From: Azospirillum canadense
GTDB lineage: Bacteria > Pseudomonadota > Alphaproteobacteria > Azospirillales > Azospirillaceae
Reading direction: 5' to 3'
Assembly: GCF_025961225.1 (NCBI RefSeq)
Contig: NZ_JAOQNG010000007.1
Span: 880,501 to 944,500, forward strand
Length of the DNA stretch: 64,000 bases
A model generated the notes under the pieces. The model was given only the letters and a program-made list of their open reading frames with translations, was not told the DNA's origin and did not search any database. Every line of letters starts with the position of its first letter. The first letter of the stretch is position 1. Both the position numbers and the translations under genes were made by a program. Below, in pieces: positions 27,247 through 36,356 of the stretch.

Positions 27247-27402
27247 ACCAGTACGCCCGCAAACGGCGGGGGCGGCGGGCCAAGCTGGCGTTGCGACCCG
27301 AACTGCGCGAACATGTCATCGCCAAGCTGCGCGCGGGCTGGTCGCCCCAGCAGATCGCCGAGCGGCTCCGGCGCGAGCCCCTGCCCTGCGGCACCGTCTC
27401 GC
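27247..27402 (+). pseudogene. IS30-family transposase fragment
   Basis: About 52 codons read KRRGRRAKLALRPELREHV, then KLRAGWSPQQIAERLRREP and CGTVSH. This is the linker/HTH portion of an IS30 transposase just before the catalytic domain. Sequence of a different kind follows. No start and no DDE core remain. Confidence 0.7.
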
Positions 27403-27512
27403 ACGCTGCCGACACTGCGCAACGCCAGCCGGACGGCAGCCGCCTGATCCCTGTCGATCCGCCCGCCTTCAACAATGCCCCCGCCCCACAGCGGAGCGGG
27501 TGCCGGAGAATC

Positions 27513-27875
27513 ATGATGCACCGCGGCTTCCTGATCGCCGGCGCGAACAAGGGCATCGGCCTTGCCCTTGCGCATCGGCTCACCGCGCACGGTCACACCG
27601 TCATCGGCATCGCGCGCACCCTGACCGATGAATTTCCGGGAACGCTCTACCCGCTCGACACGGCCGGCGAGACGGCGGCCGGCGCGCTCGCCGACATCGT
27701 CACACATTATGCCGTCGATAGCGTGGTCAACAATGTCGGTCTCGTTCGCCCGCAGCCGCTCGGCACGGTTGATCTCGCGGTGCTGGAGGAGGTCATGCGG
27801 CTCACCCTTCACCCGGCGCTGACGGCGACCCATGCGGCCTTGCCGGGAATGAAAGCGGGCGCACGCCGGTGGTGA
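27513..27875 (+). pseudogene. Truncated short-chain dehydrogenase
   Basis: This 120-codon frame encodes the N-terminal half of an SDR: the cofactor motif AGANKGIGLALA at residues 9-20 and the NNVG motif near residue 75. It ends at ...MKAGARRW, where relatives continue into the catalytic Ser/Tyr/Lys part. The catalytic half is missing, replaced by a resolvase fragment, so the product is very probably inactive. A CCGGAGAA ribosome-binding site precedes the ATG. Confidence 0.75.
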
Positions 27876-28015
27876 CCAGGGACAAGCTCCGCCGGGCAAA
27901 GGCACTCCTCGCCCAAGAACTCACGGTTCGTGAAGCCGCTGCACGGATCAAGATTGGAAAGCCCGCGCTCTATGCAGCTCCTGGCGTAAATGGAAGCGAT
28001 GATGCTGATCTTTGA
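27872..28015 (+). pseudogene. C-terminal fragment of a serine resolvase/invertase
   Basis: In the +1 frame relative to the truncated SDR, about 45 codons read TRDKLRRAKALLAQ, then LTVREAAARIKIGKPALY. This is the C-terminal HTH_7 DNA-binding domain of a Tn3-type resolvase or DNA invertase. The catalytic N-terminal part is absent. The junction with the SDR falls at about 27860. Confidence 0.7.
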
Positions 28016-28208
28016 ACGGAGTTCTTTGCCGGTTCCGTCTTAGGGTTGTTTAGCTGACACCCTTCGCGTTGTCCTCTACCAGCGCCCGCCCACAGGATCA
28101 CCCCGCGGAGAAACCCGATCTCCGCACCGTCGAAAACGCCGCAACAGAACCCCAATTTGTGCGCCAAAGTCCGCGGGCATGGTATCGCTCCGTCGAAGGG
28201 AAGGGCTG

Positions 28209-28790
28209 TCAGGATTCCGGCGCGATGCTGCGCAGGACCAATTCGGCATGGCGTGCGATGAAGTCGTCGTCGATCGACGCGCCCGAGGCGAACAAGCGAT
28301 AGTAGATGGGGGCATAGAGCGCATCGATTGCCAGATCCGCGTCTATCCCGGTCCTGAACTCGCCCGCCGCCACGCCCCGGCGGAACACCGCCCGCGCCTG
28401 TTCGCGGCGCGGCTCCAGAAAGCCCGAGCTGAAAGCTTCGCGCATCGCCTGATCGTGCTGGGCCGCGCCGATCATTTCGCGCACAAGCCGCCCGGTCGGT
28501 CCACGGTAAAGCGCGGCGAGCGCTCGCATCTGCTGCACCATGTCGTCCCGCGCGGAACCGCTGTGGGCGAAGGCGATCAACGGCTCGGTGGATGCGAGGA
28601 ACGCTTCCACCGCAAGCACGCCCCGGCTCGGCCACCAGCGGTAGATGGTGGTCCTGCCGGTGCCGGCACGGGTGGCGACGCCTTCGATCGACAGGTGGTC
28701 GAAACCATCCTCCTGCATGAGCGCGAAAGCCGCCTCCAGGATTGCTTGGCGCGAGGTCTCGCTGCGCTTTCGGCCGCGGCCGCCGCTCAT
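28209..28790 (-). CDS. TetR-family regulator
   Basis: This 193-residue repressor-type protein has the TetR N-terminal HTH: ETSRQAILEAAFALMQEDGF, then LSIEGVATRAGTGRTTIYRWW (residues 10-55). A C-terminal ligand-binding domain follows. The ATG at 28790 overlaps the stop of the MDR gene (ATGA), so it is cotranscribed and translationally coupled with that enzyme. An earlier ATG at 28847 lies within the MDR coding region. Likely operators are the two palindromes between the MDR and OYE genes. The family is usually released from DNA by a small substrate-like ligand. Confidence 0.92.
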   Translation of the reverse strand: MSGGRGRKRSETSRQAILEAAFALMQEDGFDHLSIEGVATRAGTGRTTIYRWWPSRGVLAVEAFLASTEPLIAFAHSGSARDDMVQQMRALAALYRGPTGRLVREMIGAAQHDQAMREAFSSGFLEPRREQARAVFRRGVAAGEFRTGIDADLAIDALYAPIYYRLFASGASIDDDFIARHAELVLRSIAPES

Positions 28791-29920
28791 GCCAAGTCCC
28801 GCGAGGGCGCGATGAGAAACTTTGCGCCGGTCGCACGGCGCGTGCATGTGCGCAGCGAGTCCGGCGAGAGGAGTTCAGCCAGTCCGATCTCGCCGGTGTA
28901 GCTGCTCGCGAAGGTGGTCAGGAGCTCGGCCGCGGCGCGCTCGCGCAAACGTCCGGCATCTGCCTCGTCGAGGCGGTCGTAGAACCAGGTCATCAGCCAG
29001 CCACCAACGCTCCAGGCCATTCCGAACTGCCCTTCGAGCACGCGTGGACCCGGGTCCAGCATGCCGTAGATATAGACCTGTTTGGGCGTAGGCGCGCCGT
29101 AGCGGCTGTAGACTGGCAGCCGCCGCGCGGCGACGGCCTCCATTGCGGCGAGGATCGTCGCCGCCATCGTGCCGCCGCCGATCGCATCGAAGGCGAGCGT
29201 TGCGCCCGTTGCTTCCAGGGCGGTGCGAAGCGCATCGGCGAAGGCGGGAGCGCTGCTGTCGAGAACATGGGCTGCGCCTTCCGATCGCAACAGGTCGACT
29301 TGTTCCGGCCGACGGACGATGTTGACCAGCGGCACGCCGTCGGCGCGGCACAGCCGGTTCAGCATCCGGCCGAGGTTCGAGGCGGCGGCGGTGTGGACCA
29401 GCGCGTGGTGCCCTTCGCGTCGCATCGTCTCCACCATGCCGAGCGCGGTCAGCGGGTTGATGAAGGCGGACGCACCGTCGCGGGCCGAAACGCCGTCCGG
29501 CAGAATCAGCGCGTCCGTCGCGCGCACCGTCTGGTAGGCCGCGTAGGTGCCGGGAGCGCCCCGGATCGCAACCGTTCGACCGATCAGCGCCTCGGCGCCA
29601 AGTCCCGCGGCAATCACCGTGCCCGCGCCTTCGTTGCCGACCGGCAGCGCCTGCCCGAGCCGCCCGGTGATGCCGGGCAGGAGCTCGCGCGGCACCTCAC
29701 CCTCGACCATTGGGCGGTGGGGCTGGCCCGCCTGCCGCAAGCTCCCAGGGTCGGCTGGCCCGAGCAGCAGCAGCAGGTCGGACGGATTGAGCGGCGCCGC
29801 CTCCACGCGCACGACGATCTCGCCCGCGCCCGGCGCGTTCATCGGTGTGTTCTCCAGCCAGAGGCGGAGCCTACCGTCCGGTTCAATCAACGAGCGCAAC
29901 TCGCGGTTCTGCCGATCCAT
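28787..29920 (-). CDS. MDR-superfamily oxidoreductase (quinone-reductase-like)
   Basis: This 377-residue medium-chain dehydrogenase has a GroES-like N-domain (LNPSDLLLLLG, ...PVGNEGAGTVIAAG, around residues 40-100). Its nucleotide-binding domain contains TAAASNLGRMLNRL and FDAIGGGTMAATIL. The zinc-ligand cysteines of alcohol dehydrogenases are missing, so this belongs to the zinc-free quinone/enoyl reductase branch and probably uses NAD(P)H. The start at 29920 was chosen from domain fit; upstream in-frame codons cross the operator region. The gene is divergent from the OYE gene and coupled to tetR, so both enzymes probably serve one detoxification or degradation step. Confidence 0.85.
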   Translation of the reverse strand: MDRQNRELRSLIEPDGRLRLWLENTPMNAPGAGEIVVRVEAAPLNPSDLLLLLGPADPGSLRQAGQPHRPMVEGEVPRELLPGITGRLGQALPVGNEGAGTVIAAGLGAEALIGRTVAIRGAPGTYAAYQTVRATDALILPDGVSARDGASAFINPLTALGMVETMRREGHHALVHTAAASNLGRMLNRLCRADGVPLVNIVRRPEQVDLLRSEGAAHVLDSSAPAFADALRTALEATGATLAFDAIGGGTMAATILAAMEAVAARRLPVYSRYGAPTPKQVYIYGMLDPGPRVLEGQFGMAWSVGGWLMTWFYDRLDEADAGRLRERAAAELLTTFASSYTGEIGLAELLSPDSLRTCTRRATGAKFLIAPSRDLA

Positions 29921-29934
29921 GCAACACCCCAATC

Positions 29935-29951
29935 CGAAACGTTTCGTATCG
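29935..29951. promoter_or_regulatory. Candidate TetR operator 1
   Basis: Read on the minus strand, 29951-29935 gives CGATACGAAACGTTTCG. It matches operator 2 at 14 of 17 positions and contains the perfect palindrome CGAAACGTTTCG. It lies just upstream of the MDR start. Confidence 0.7.
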
Positions 29952-29983
29952 TAAAAGGGACCGGGCTGTGCGGTCAAGAATTG

Positions 29984-30000
29984 CGATACACAACGTATCG
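29984..30000. promoter_or_regulatory. Candidate TetR operator 2
   Basis: CGATACACAACGTATCG has perfect 6-base arms (CGATAC/GTATCG) around ACAAC. It lies upstream of the OYE gene, 49 bases from operator 1. Placement between divergent genes next to tetR suggests control of both. Confidence 0.7.
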
Positions 30001-30041
30001 GAATAGGGTGGCGGCGTTTCCGTGTGGCAAGGATCGTCCTC

Positions 30042-31139
30042 ATGTTCATCGACGTCGTCACCAGCCCGCTTTTTCAGCCGACTCGCCTCGGGGCGCTCGC
30101 GCTTGCCAACCGCATCGTCATGGCGCCGCTGACCCGCAGCCGCGCGCTGCCCGGCGACGTGCCGCGGCCATCGGCCGCCGTCTATTATGCCCAGCGGGCT
30201 TCGGCCGGCCTCATCATCAGTGAAGCGACCCAGGTCAGTGATGCGGCCAAAGGCTATGCCTGGACACCGGGCTGCTACACCGATGAGCAGGTCGCCGGCT
30301 GGCGGTCGGTGACCGACGCTGTGCATGCCAGGGGCGGCACCATCGTCGTTCAGCTCTGGCATGTCGGCCGCATCTCGCATCCCTCGCTCCAGCCCGGTGG
30401 TGCGCAGCCGGTCGCGCCGTCGGCCGTCACGCCGCGGGGACAAGCCTTCACGGAAACGGGCTTCGAGCCGCATGAAGAACCGAGGGCACTCGAACGCGAC
30501 GAGATCCGGCGGGTGGTGGACGATTTTGCCCATGCCGCGGCAATGGCCCGCCGGGCCGGCTTCGACGGGGTCGAGATCCACGGCGCCAACGGCTATCTCA
30601 TTGACCAGTTCCTGCGGGACGGCTCAAACCGGCGCACCGACGATTACGGCGGCAGCATCGAGAACAGGACCCGCTTTCTGTTCGAGGTGGTGGGCGCCGT
30701 AACGCAAGCGATCGGCGGTGACCGGACCGGGCTGCGGCTGTCACCGGTCACCCCCGTCAACGATGCGCACGACAGCGACCCGGCCCCGCTGTTCCGGCAC
30801 GCGGTGGAAGGCCTGAACCGCTTCGAACTGGCGTACCTTCACATGATCGAGGGCGCGACGGGCGGCGCGCGCAACCATGCACCGGGCTTCGACTTCGGGG
30901 CGCTGCGGCGGGTCTTCAAGGGCGCTTACATGGCCAACAACGGCTACAACTCCGTCATGGCGGACACGGCGCTGCGGGAAGGCCGCGCAGACGCAATAGC
31001 CTTTGGCCGGCCGTTCATCGCCAATCCGGACTTGGTCGAGCGTCTGAAGGCCGGCATGCCGCTGGCAACCGCCGATCCGGCAACCTTCTACGGCGGCGGC
31101 GACGAGGGATATACCGATTATCCCGCGATGGACGGCTGA
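30042..31139 (+). CDS. Old-yellow-enzyme-type alkene reductase
   Basis: This 365-residue FMN-dependent TIM barrel reduces activated C=C bonds (enones, nitro-olefins) with NAD(P)H. Visible motifs are LTRSRA, YYAQRASAGLIISEAT, QLWHVGRIS, the substrate-binding His/Asn pair in EIHGANGYLIDQFL, and DDYGGSIENRTRF with the catalytic Tyr. The phosphate-binding end (DAIAFGRPFIANPDL) is intact. The ATG at 30042 has AAGGA upstream; a GTG at 30024 is an alternative. It is transcribed divergently from the MDR-tetR pair across the two palindromes, so it is probably TetR-controlled. Confidence 0.93.
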   Translation: MFIDVVTSPLFQPTRLGALALANRIVMAPLTRSRALPGDVPRPSAAVYYAQRASAGLIISEATQVSDAAKGYAWTPGCYTDEQVAGWRSVTDAVHARGGTIVVQLWHVGRISHPSLQPGGAQPVAPSAVTPRGQAFTETGFEPHEEPRALERDEIRRVVDDFAHAAAMARRAGFDGVEIHGANGYLIDQFLRDGSNRRTDDYGGSIENRTRFLFEVVGAVTQAIGGDRTGLRLSPVTPVNDAHDSDPAPLFRHAVEGLNRFELAYLHMIEGATGGARNHAPGFDFGALRRVFKGAYMANNGYNSVMADTALREGRADAIAFGRPFIANPDLVERLKAGMPLATADPATFYGGGDEGYTDYPAMDG

Positions 31140-31145
31140 TCGGCG

Positions 31146-31181
31146 ACAGCCGTTTCCCGGGCAAGTTGCCCGGTCGGCTGT
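31146..31181 (+). terminator. Hairpin after the OYE gene
   Basis: ACAGCCG (31146-31152) pairs with CGGCTGT (31175-31181), and inside it CCGGGC pairs with GCCCGG. It follows the stop by a few bases. There is no T tract, so it may be a weak or rho-assisted terminator. Confidence 0.55.
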
Positions 31182-31383
31182 AGACTTTGGCGTCCCTTCG
31201 ACCGGCAAAGTACGTGTCGCGCGTACTTGCGATCAGGTTTGCATAGGCCGCACCTATATCGAGCAGAGGGCGAGAGCCGCTCGTATTTGCCGAATGCATT
31301 GGTGACGCCTATTGTTGAGGAAATCCGTTCTTTACCAGACTGCTGATTTGCTTTTGCGAAATATTTTTGAACAAGGAGGTGTC

Positions 31384-33462
31384 ATGACTGCCGTACGGAT
31401 TGACCGTTCCGACGGTGTTGCCGTCCTCACCATCGCCAACCCGCCGGTGAACGCGCTCGCTGCGGCGGTGCGGGCCGGCCTCGACGCGGCGCTGGCCGAG
31501 GCGCAGGACGATGCGGATGTGCGGGCGATCGTGATCGCGGCGGAGGGGCGCGTGTTCATCGCCGGCGCCGACATCGCCGAACTCGGCAAGCCACCCTTGC
31601 CGCCCGCCTTGCCCGATCTGCTGCGACGGATCGAAGGAAGCGGCAAGCCGGTGGTCGCCGCCATCGGCGGCGCGGCGCTCGGCGGGGGACTCGAGCTGGC
31701 GCTGGCCTGCCACGCGCGGATCGTGACGCCGGTCGCCACGCTCGGGTTGCCGGAGATCAAGCTCGGCCTCATTCCGGGTGCCGGCGGCACGCAGCGCCTG
31801 CCCCGCCTGATCGATCCGGCAGCGGCCTTCGCTATGATGCGGGACGGCGAACCGATCACGGCGGCCGACGCGATCGCCCGCGGCCTTGCGGACGCCGCGG
31901 ACGGGCCGAACCTGCTGGCGGCTGCCTGCGCCAGGGCACTGGAGCTGGCGAACGGCGGCCGGCTGCTGCGGACCCGCGACCGAACCGACAGGTTGACCTC
32001 CGAGGCCCGCGCGGCCTTCGAGAGGGAGGCCGCCGACGCGCTGCGCCGCTCCCCCGAACTGCCCAACGTCCCTGCGCTGGTCGCGGCGGTGCGCGCCGCC
32101 TTCGAGCGTTCCTTCGATGAGGCGCTGGCGGTGGAACGCGAGGGCTTCCTCGCCTTGATCGACGATCCGCGGTCCCGCGCGCTGCGCCATGTTTTCTTCG
32201 CCGAGCGGGCAGCGGCGCGGGTGCCCGACCTGTCGCGGGATGTGCCACGCCGGCCGGTCCAGCGGGTCGCGGTCGTTGGAGCGGGGACCATGGGCGGCGG
32301 CATCGCCGCCTGCTTTGCCAACGTCGGCATCCCAGTGACCCTGATCGAGCAGGAGGAGGAAGCGCTGAAGCGCGGCCTTGACCGACTGCGGGCGACCTAC
32401 GACCAATCGGTGAAGCGCGGTTCCCTGGCCCCTGCCGACCGGGACAGGCGGCTGGCGTTGATCGAAGGCAAGGTGGGGCTCGACCATGCCGGCGATGCCG
32501 ACCTCATTGTGGAGGCGGCCTTCGAGGACATGGCGGTCAAGGCGGCAATTTTCGCGACCCTCGACCGTGTGGCGAAGCCGGGTGCCATCCTCGCCACCAA
32601 CACCTCCTACCTCGACGTCGACGCCATCGCCGCCGCGACAGCCCGTCCGCAGGACGTGATCGGGTTGCATTTCTTCAGCCCGGCCAACGTGATGCGGCTG
32701 CTTGAGGTTGTTCGTGGCGCCGCCACCGCACCCGATGTGCTCGCGACCAGCCTGGACCTCGCCCGCCGCATCGGCAAGCTGCCGGTGACGGTCGGGGTGT
32801 GCTTCGGGTTTGTCGGCAACCGGATGCTGGCCCGCCGCACCGCCGCCGCCGAGCGGCTGTTGCTGGCCGGCGCGCTGCCGCACGAAGTGGACGCCGCGGT
32901 CACCGACTTCGGCTTCCGCATGGGCCCTTTCGCGATGATGGACATGGCGGGCCTCGACATCGGCTGGCGCAGCCGCAAGGCGACCGGTGCCAAGGCACCC
33001 GTCGCCGACGCGCTGTGCGAGCTGGGGCGCTTCGGCCAGAAGACGGGTGCCGGCTTCTACCGTTACGCCGACGGCGCTCGCGTCGGCAGCCGCGACCCGG
33101 AGGTGGAGGCCCTGATCGAGGGAGTCTCCGCCAAGGCCGGGGCGGTCCGCCAGTCCTTTACGGCCGAGGCGATCATCGCCCGGCTGTTCTACCCGATGGT
33201 GAACGAGGGCGCGCGCATCCTGGAGGAGAGGATCGCCGCCCGGCCCGGCGACATCGACGTCGTCTGGCTCAATGGATATGGCTGGCCCGCCTGGCGCGGC
33301 GGACCCATGCATTGGGCCGACGGGGTCGGTTTGGCGCATGTTGCCGCCATGTTGGACGGCTTCGCCCGGGAGACGGGCGACGAGACCCTTCGACCGGCGC
33401 CCCTGCTGCTGCGGCTGGCGGCCGCTGGCGAAAGCTTCGAAGCGCTGGGCAAGGCCGCTTGA
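31384..33462 (+). CDS. FadB/FadJ-type enoyl-CoA hydratase/3-hydroxyacyl-CoA dehydrogenase
   Basis: This 692-residue bifunctional protein has an N-terminal crotonase domain (about 1-190) with IAGADIAELG for the oxyanion hole and catalytic Glu in GLPEIKLGLIPGAGGTQ. A 3HCDH NAD domain follows from about residue 298 (VGAGTMGGGIAACF), then two 3HCDH C-domains to residue 680, including HFFSPANVMRLLEVV. It hydrates enoyl-CoA and oxidises the product to 3-ketoacyl-CoA. AAGGAGGTGTC directly before the ATG is a textbook ribosome-binding site. It heads a rightward cluster with transporter, SDR and acyl-CoA dehydrogenase. Confidence 0.94.
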   Translation: MTAVRIDRSDGVAVLTIANPPVNALAAAVRAGLDAALAEAQDDADVRAIVIAAEGRVFIAGADIAELGKPPLPPALPDLLRRIEGSGKPVVAAIGGAALGGGLELALACHARIVTPVATLGLPEIKLGLIPGAGGTQRLPRLIDPAAAFAMMRDGEPITAADAIARGLADAADGPNLLAAACARALELANGGRLLRTRDRTDRLTSEARAAFEREAADALRRSPELPNVPALVAAVRAAFERSFDEALAVEREGFLALIDDPRSRALRHVFFAERAAARVPDLSRDVPRRPVQRVAVVGAGTMGGGIAACFANVGIPVTLIEQEEEALKRGLDRLRATYDQSVKRGSLAPADRDRRLALIEGKVGLDHAGDADLIVEAAFEDMAVKAAIFATLDRVAKPGAILATNTSYLDVDAIAAATARPQDVIGLHFFSPANVMRLLEVVRGAATAPDVLATSLDLARRIGKLPVTVGVCFGFVGNRMLARRTAAAERLLLAGALPHEVDAAVTDFGFRMGPFAMMDMAGLDIGWRSRKATGAKAPVADALCELGRFGQKTGAGFYRYADGARVGSRDPEVEALIEGVSAKAGAVRQSFTAEAIIARLFYPMVNEGARILEERIAARPGDIDVVWLNGYGWPAWRGGPMHWADGVGLAHVAAMLDGFARETGDETLRPAPLLLRLAAAGESFEALGKAA

Positions 33463-33767
33463 GGGGGACGTGGGCCGGTCTTTCGCAGGCTGGCCCACGG
33501 CGTGTTTGCCCCCATGGGGAAGGGCGAACCGCAACCGAAATTCATCGCTCCGCCAAGGTCGCTGCCTATACCCGTCAAAGGCTCGCTGGGTTTCGCGCAA
33601 CGTTCGTGCCCCGAAATCCTGCGCTATAATCACCGCACTGATCAACGAACGAGACCGCGATCTCGCCGGTCGAAAGCCACGCGGGCGCGGGGACTTGGTC
33701 CGACGGGACCGGGGTGGCCGGGGCTGTTCGCCAGGCTGCGGGTCGGCATCAAAAAAGGGAGGAAGAC
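33463..33767. other. Intergenic region between FadB-like and MHS genes
   Basis: No gene is recognised. A GTGGGCC/GGCCCAC inverted repeat near 33470-33498 follows the FadB-like stop but lacks a T tract. GGGAGGAAGAC at the end is the ribosome-binding site of the transporter. Confidence 0.45.
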
Positions 33768-35438
33768 ATGGATATGGACGCTGAGGCACCGCAGGCTGCA
33801 GCAGCATCAAGGAGCCGCCTGACGTCGACCGGCCGGGTCGTCGCCGCCGCGTCGGTCGGCACGGTGTTCGAATGGTACGACTTCGCCCTTTACGGTTCGC
33901 TGGCGGCCGTGCTGGCCAAGAAATTCTTTGCCGGGGTCGATCCGACCACCGGCTTCATCTTCGCGTTGCTTACCTTCGCCGCCGGCTTCATCATGAGGCC
34001 CTTCGGTGCCGTCGTGTTCGGCCGCATCGGCGACATGGTAGGGCGCAAGAAGACCTTCCTGATCACCATCGTCATCATGGGCCTGTCCACGGTCGGTGTC
34101 GGGTTTCTGCCCGATTACGGCACGGTCGGCATCGCCGCCCCGATCACCCTGGTGTCGCTGCGCATGCTTCAGGGGCTGGCGCTGGGCGGCGAGTATGGGG
34201 GGGCGGCGATCTATGTTGCCGAACATTCGCCGCCCGGACGCCGCGGGCTGAACACCTCCTGGATCGTGTCCACCGGCACGCTTGGGCTTCTGCTGTCCTT
34301 CGGCCTGATCCTGCTGGCACGGGCCCTCACGGGCGACGCGTTCGAGGATTGGGGTTGGCGCCTGCCCTTCGTCTTCTCGCTGCCGATGCTGGCGATGTCG
34401 GTGTGGATCCGTCGGCAGATGGACGAATCCCCGTCCTTCCAGATGCTGAAGGCCAAGCAGCGGCTGTCGCGGGCTCCGCTCAGCGAGGCTCTGCTGGATC
34501 GTGCCAACTTGAAGCGGATCATGCTCGCGTTCGGCCTTTGCGCCGGCCAGACCTGCGTTTATTACGCCGCAGCGCTGTACCCGACCTTCTTCTTGACCCA
34601 GGTGCTGAAGGTCGACCCAACCCAGGTCAACACGATGGTCGTGTTCGCCACCATCGCCGCAATCCCTTTTTTCGCGCTGGTCGGCTGGCTCTGCGACCGG
34701 ATCGGGCGCCGGCCGGTGCTGATCGCCGCCTATCTGCTCTCACTGTGTGCCTATCTGCCGGTCTACCACGCCTTCACCCACAACGCGAACCGGGCGCTGG
34801 AAGCGGCGCAGGAGCGCAACCCGGTGGTCGTCGAGGCCGATCCGCAAGGCTGTTCGTTCCTGTTCAACCCTGTCGGTACCCGCAAATTCACCAACCCCTG
34901 CGACATTGCCCGGCAGGCGCTGGCCTCGTCGGGGGTGAGCTACAGCGTCGCCGAGCGGCCGGGCGCCACCGCGGTGGTCCGGGTCGGCGGCCGGACGGTC
35001 GATGCCTACGACGCCAACGGGCTGCCGACGGCGGAAGCGGGCGCCAAGGCGGCGGCCTTCAACGCCGCGCTGCGGGCGCAGCTTGATGCGGCCGGCTATC
35101 CTGCCAAGGCGGATCCGAAGGATTTCAACGCGCCGATGATCTTCCTGCTGCTGCTGGTGCCGATGATCCTGGCCATCGCCTCGATCACGCCGATACCGGC
35201 ACTGCTGGTCGAATTGTTCCCGACGCGCATCCGCTACACCTCGATGTCGGTTCCCTACCATTTCGCAGCGGGCTGGATCGGCGGCCTGCTGCCGACGGTG
35301 ATTTTCGCCCTGTCGACGCTGAACGGGAACATCTACTTCGGCCTCTGGTACCCGATTGCCTGGACCGCCCTGTCGCTGGTCGTCTGCCTGGTCTTCCTGA
35401 AGGAAACCAAGGACGTCGACATCAACGCGGACCTGTGA
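33768..35438 (+). CDS. MHS-family (metabolite:H+ symporter) MFS transporter
   Basis: This 556-residue inner-membrane transporter has about twelve hydrophobic segments. The MHS signature begins with GTVFEWYDFALYGSLA in helix 1, and the loop motif GRIGDMVGRKK follows helix 2. GLALGGEYGGAAIYVAEH is also typical. A long hydrophilic insert (about residues 340-450), containing CSFLFNP and NPCDIA, lies between helices and is characteristic of one MHS subgroup. These proteins import organic acids such as shikimate, ketoglutarate or aromatic acids with protons. The substrate is not readable, but the setting suggests a compound fed into beta-oxidation-type steps. Confidence 0.92.
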   Translation: MDMDAEAPQAAAASRSRLTSTGRVVAAASVGTVFEWYDFALYGSLAAVLAKKFFAGVDPTTGFIFALLTFAAGFIMRPFGAVVFGRIGDMVGRKKTFLITIVIMGLSTVGVGFLPDYGTVGIAAPITLVSLRMLQGLALGGEYGGAAIYVAEHSPPGRRGLNTSWIVSTGTLGLLLSFGLILLARALTGDAFEDWGWRLPFVFSLPMLAMSVWIRRQMDESPSFQMLKAKQRLSRAPLSEALLDRANLKRIMLAFGLCAGQTCVYYAAALYPTFFLTQVLKVDPTQVNTMVVFATIAAIPFFALVGWLCDRIGRRPVLIAAYLLSLCAYLPVYHAFTHNANRALEAAQERNPVVVEADPQGCSFLFNPVGTRKFTNPCDIARQALASSGVSYSVAERPGATAVVRVGGRTVDAYDANGLPTAEAGAKAAAFNAALRAQLDAAGYPAKADPKDFNAPMIFLLLLVPMILAIASITPIPALLVELFPTRIRYTSMSVPYHFAAGWIGGLLPTVIFALSTLNGNIYFGLWYPIAWTALSLVVCLVFLKETKDVDINADL

Positions 35439-35533
35439 CGCGTCGGCCGCCTCGCCCACTGACCTCTTCCACAACGAACCCACTTCGGTCCGCCGGCGGC
35501 CCCTAGGGCCCGCGGGCCCGAAAACAGGATGCC

Positions 35534-36274
35534 ATGATGAATCGCTTTGCAGACAAGTTGGTCTTGATCACCGGTGCCGCCCGCGGCCAGGGGGCCGAGG
35601 AGGCGAGGCGCTGGGTGGCGGGGGGCGGCCGGGTCCTCATCGCCGACGTCGCCGACGAACCGGGCGAGTCCCTGGCGCGGGAGCTCGGGCCCCAGGCGCG
35701 CTACATCCACCTGGACGTCAGCCAGGAGGGTCATTGGATCGAGGCCATGGACATCGCCCGCCGTGAAGGAGACCTTTACGGGCTGGTCAACAACGCGGCG
35801 ATCTTCGACCCCCGGCCGATGGATGAAACCTCGCTTTCCTCCTTCGAGCGGCATGTGCAGGTCAATCAGCTCGGTTGTTTCCTGGGCATGAAGCACGCGG
35901 CCGAGGTGATGAAAAGCATCGGTCGCGGCGGGTCGATCGTGAACATCTCTTCCTCCGCCGGGATGCGGGGCACGCCGGGTGCCTTCGCCTACAGCGCGAC
36001 CAAATGGGCGGTTCGTGGGATGAGCCGGGCTGCCTCCATCAGCCTTGCGCGGCGCAACATCCGTGTGAATTCGGTCTTTCCCGGACCGATCGACACCGAC
36101 ATGGTGAAGTTCCGCAGCCCCGAGGAGGAGGTGGAAAAACGCCTGTCCCGCGTTCCGATGCGGCGGATGGGCACGTCCGGCGAGGTTGCGGCCATCGTGA
36201 TCTTCCTTCTGTCCGAGGACAGCGCCTACATGACCGGGGCCGAGATCACCGTCGACGGTGGCGCGACGCTGTAA
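35534..36274 (+). CDS. Short-chain dehydrogenase/reductase
   Basis: This 246-residue classical SDR has the cofactor motif ITGAARGQGAEEARRW at 11-26, NNAA near 83 and the catalytic residues Ser in VNISSSAGM and Tyr/Lys in YSATKWAVRG. The C-terminal ITVDGGAT completes the fold. The Asp in IADVADEP after strand 2 suggests NAD over NADP. It probably oxidises a secondary alcohol or reduces a ketone in the pathway. It lies 95 bases after the transporter and 82 bases before the acyl-CoA dehydrogenase, all in one direction. Two adjacent ATGs are possible starts. Confidence 0.93.
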   Translation: MMNRFADKLVLITGAARGQGAEEARRWVAGGGRVLIADVADEPGESLARELGPQARYIHLDVSQEGHWIEAMDIARREGDLYGLVNNAAIFDPRPMDETSLSSFERHVQVNQLGCFLGMKHAAEVMKSIGRGGSIVNISSSAGMRGTPGAFAYSATKWAVRGMSRAASISLARRNIRVNSVFPGPIDTDMVKFRSPEEEVEKRLSRVPMRRMGTSGEVAAIVIFLLSEDSAYMTGAEITVDGGATL

Positions 36275-36356
36275 CATCGACAAGGGGTTGCTTCGACAGC
36301 CTGGTCTGGCCGAGCCTGCCGGATGTGCTGCGGCCCCCGTGACAAGAGTGACGACC

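Noticed and set aside
31309..33810. An 833-codon minus-strand frame opposite the FadB-like gene
   Set aside because: The plus strand has a complete bifunctional enzyme with a strong ribosome-binding site. The antisense frame is a codon-bias shadow.
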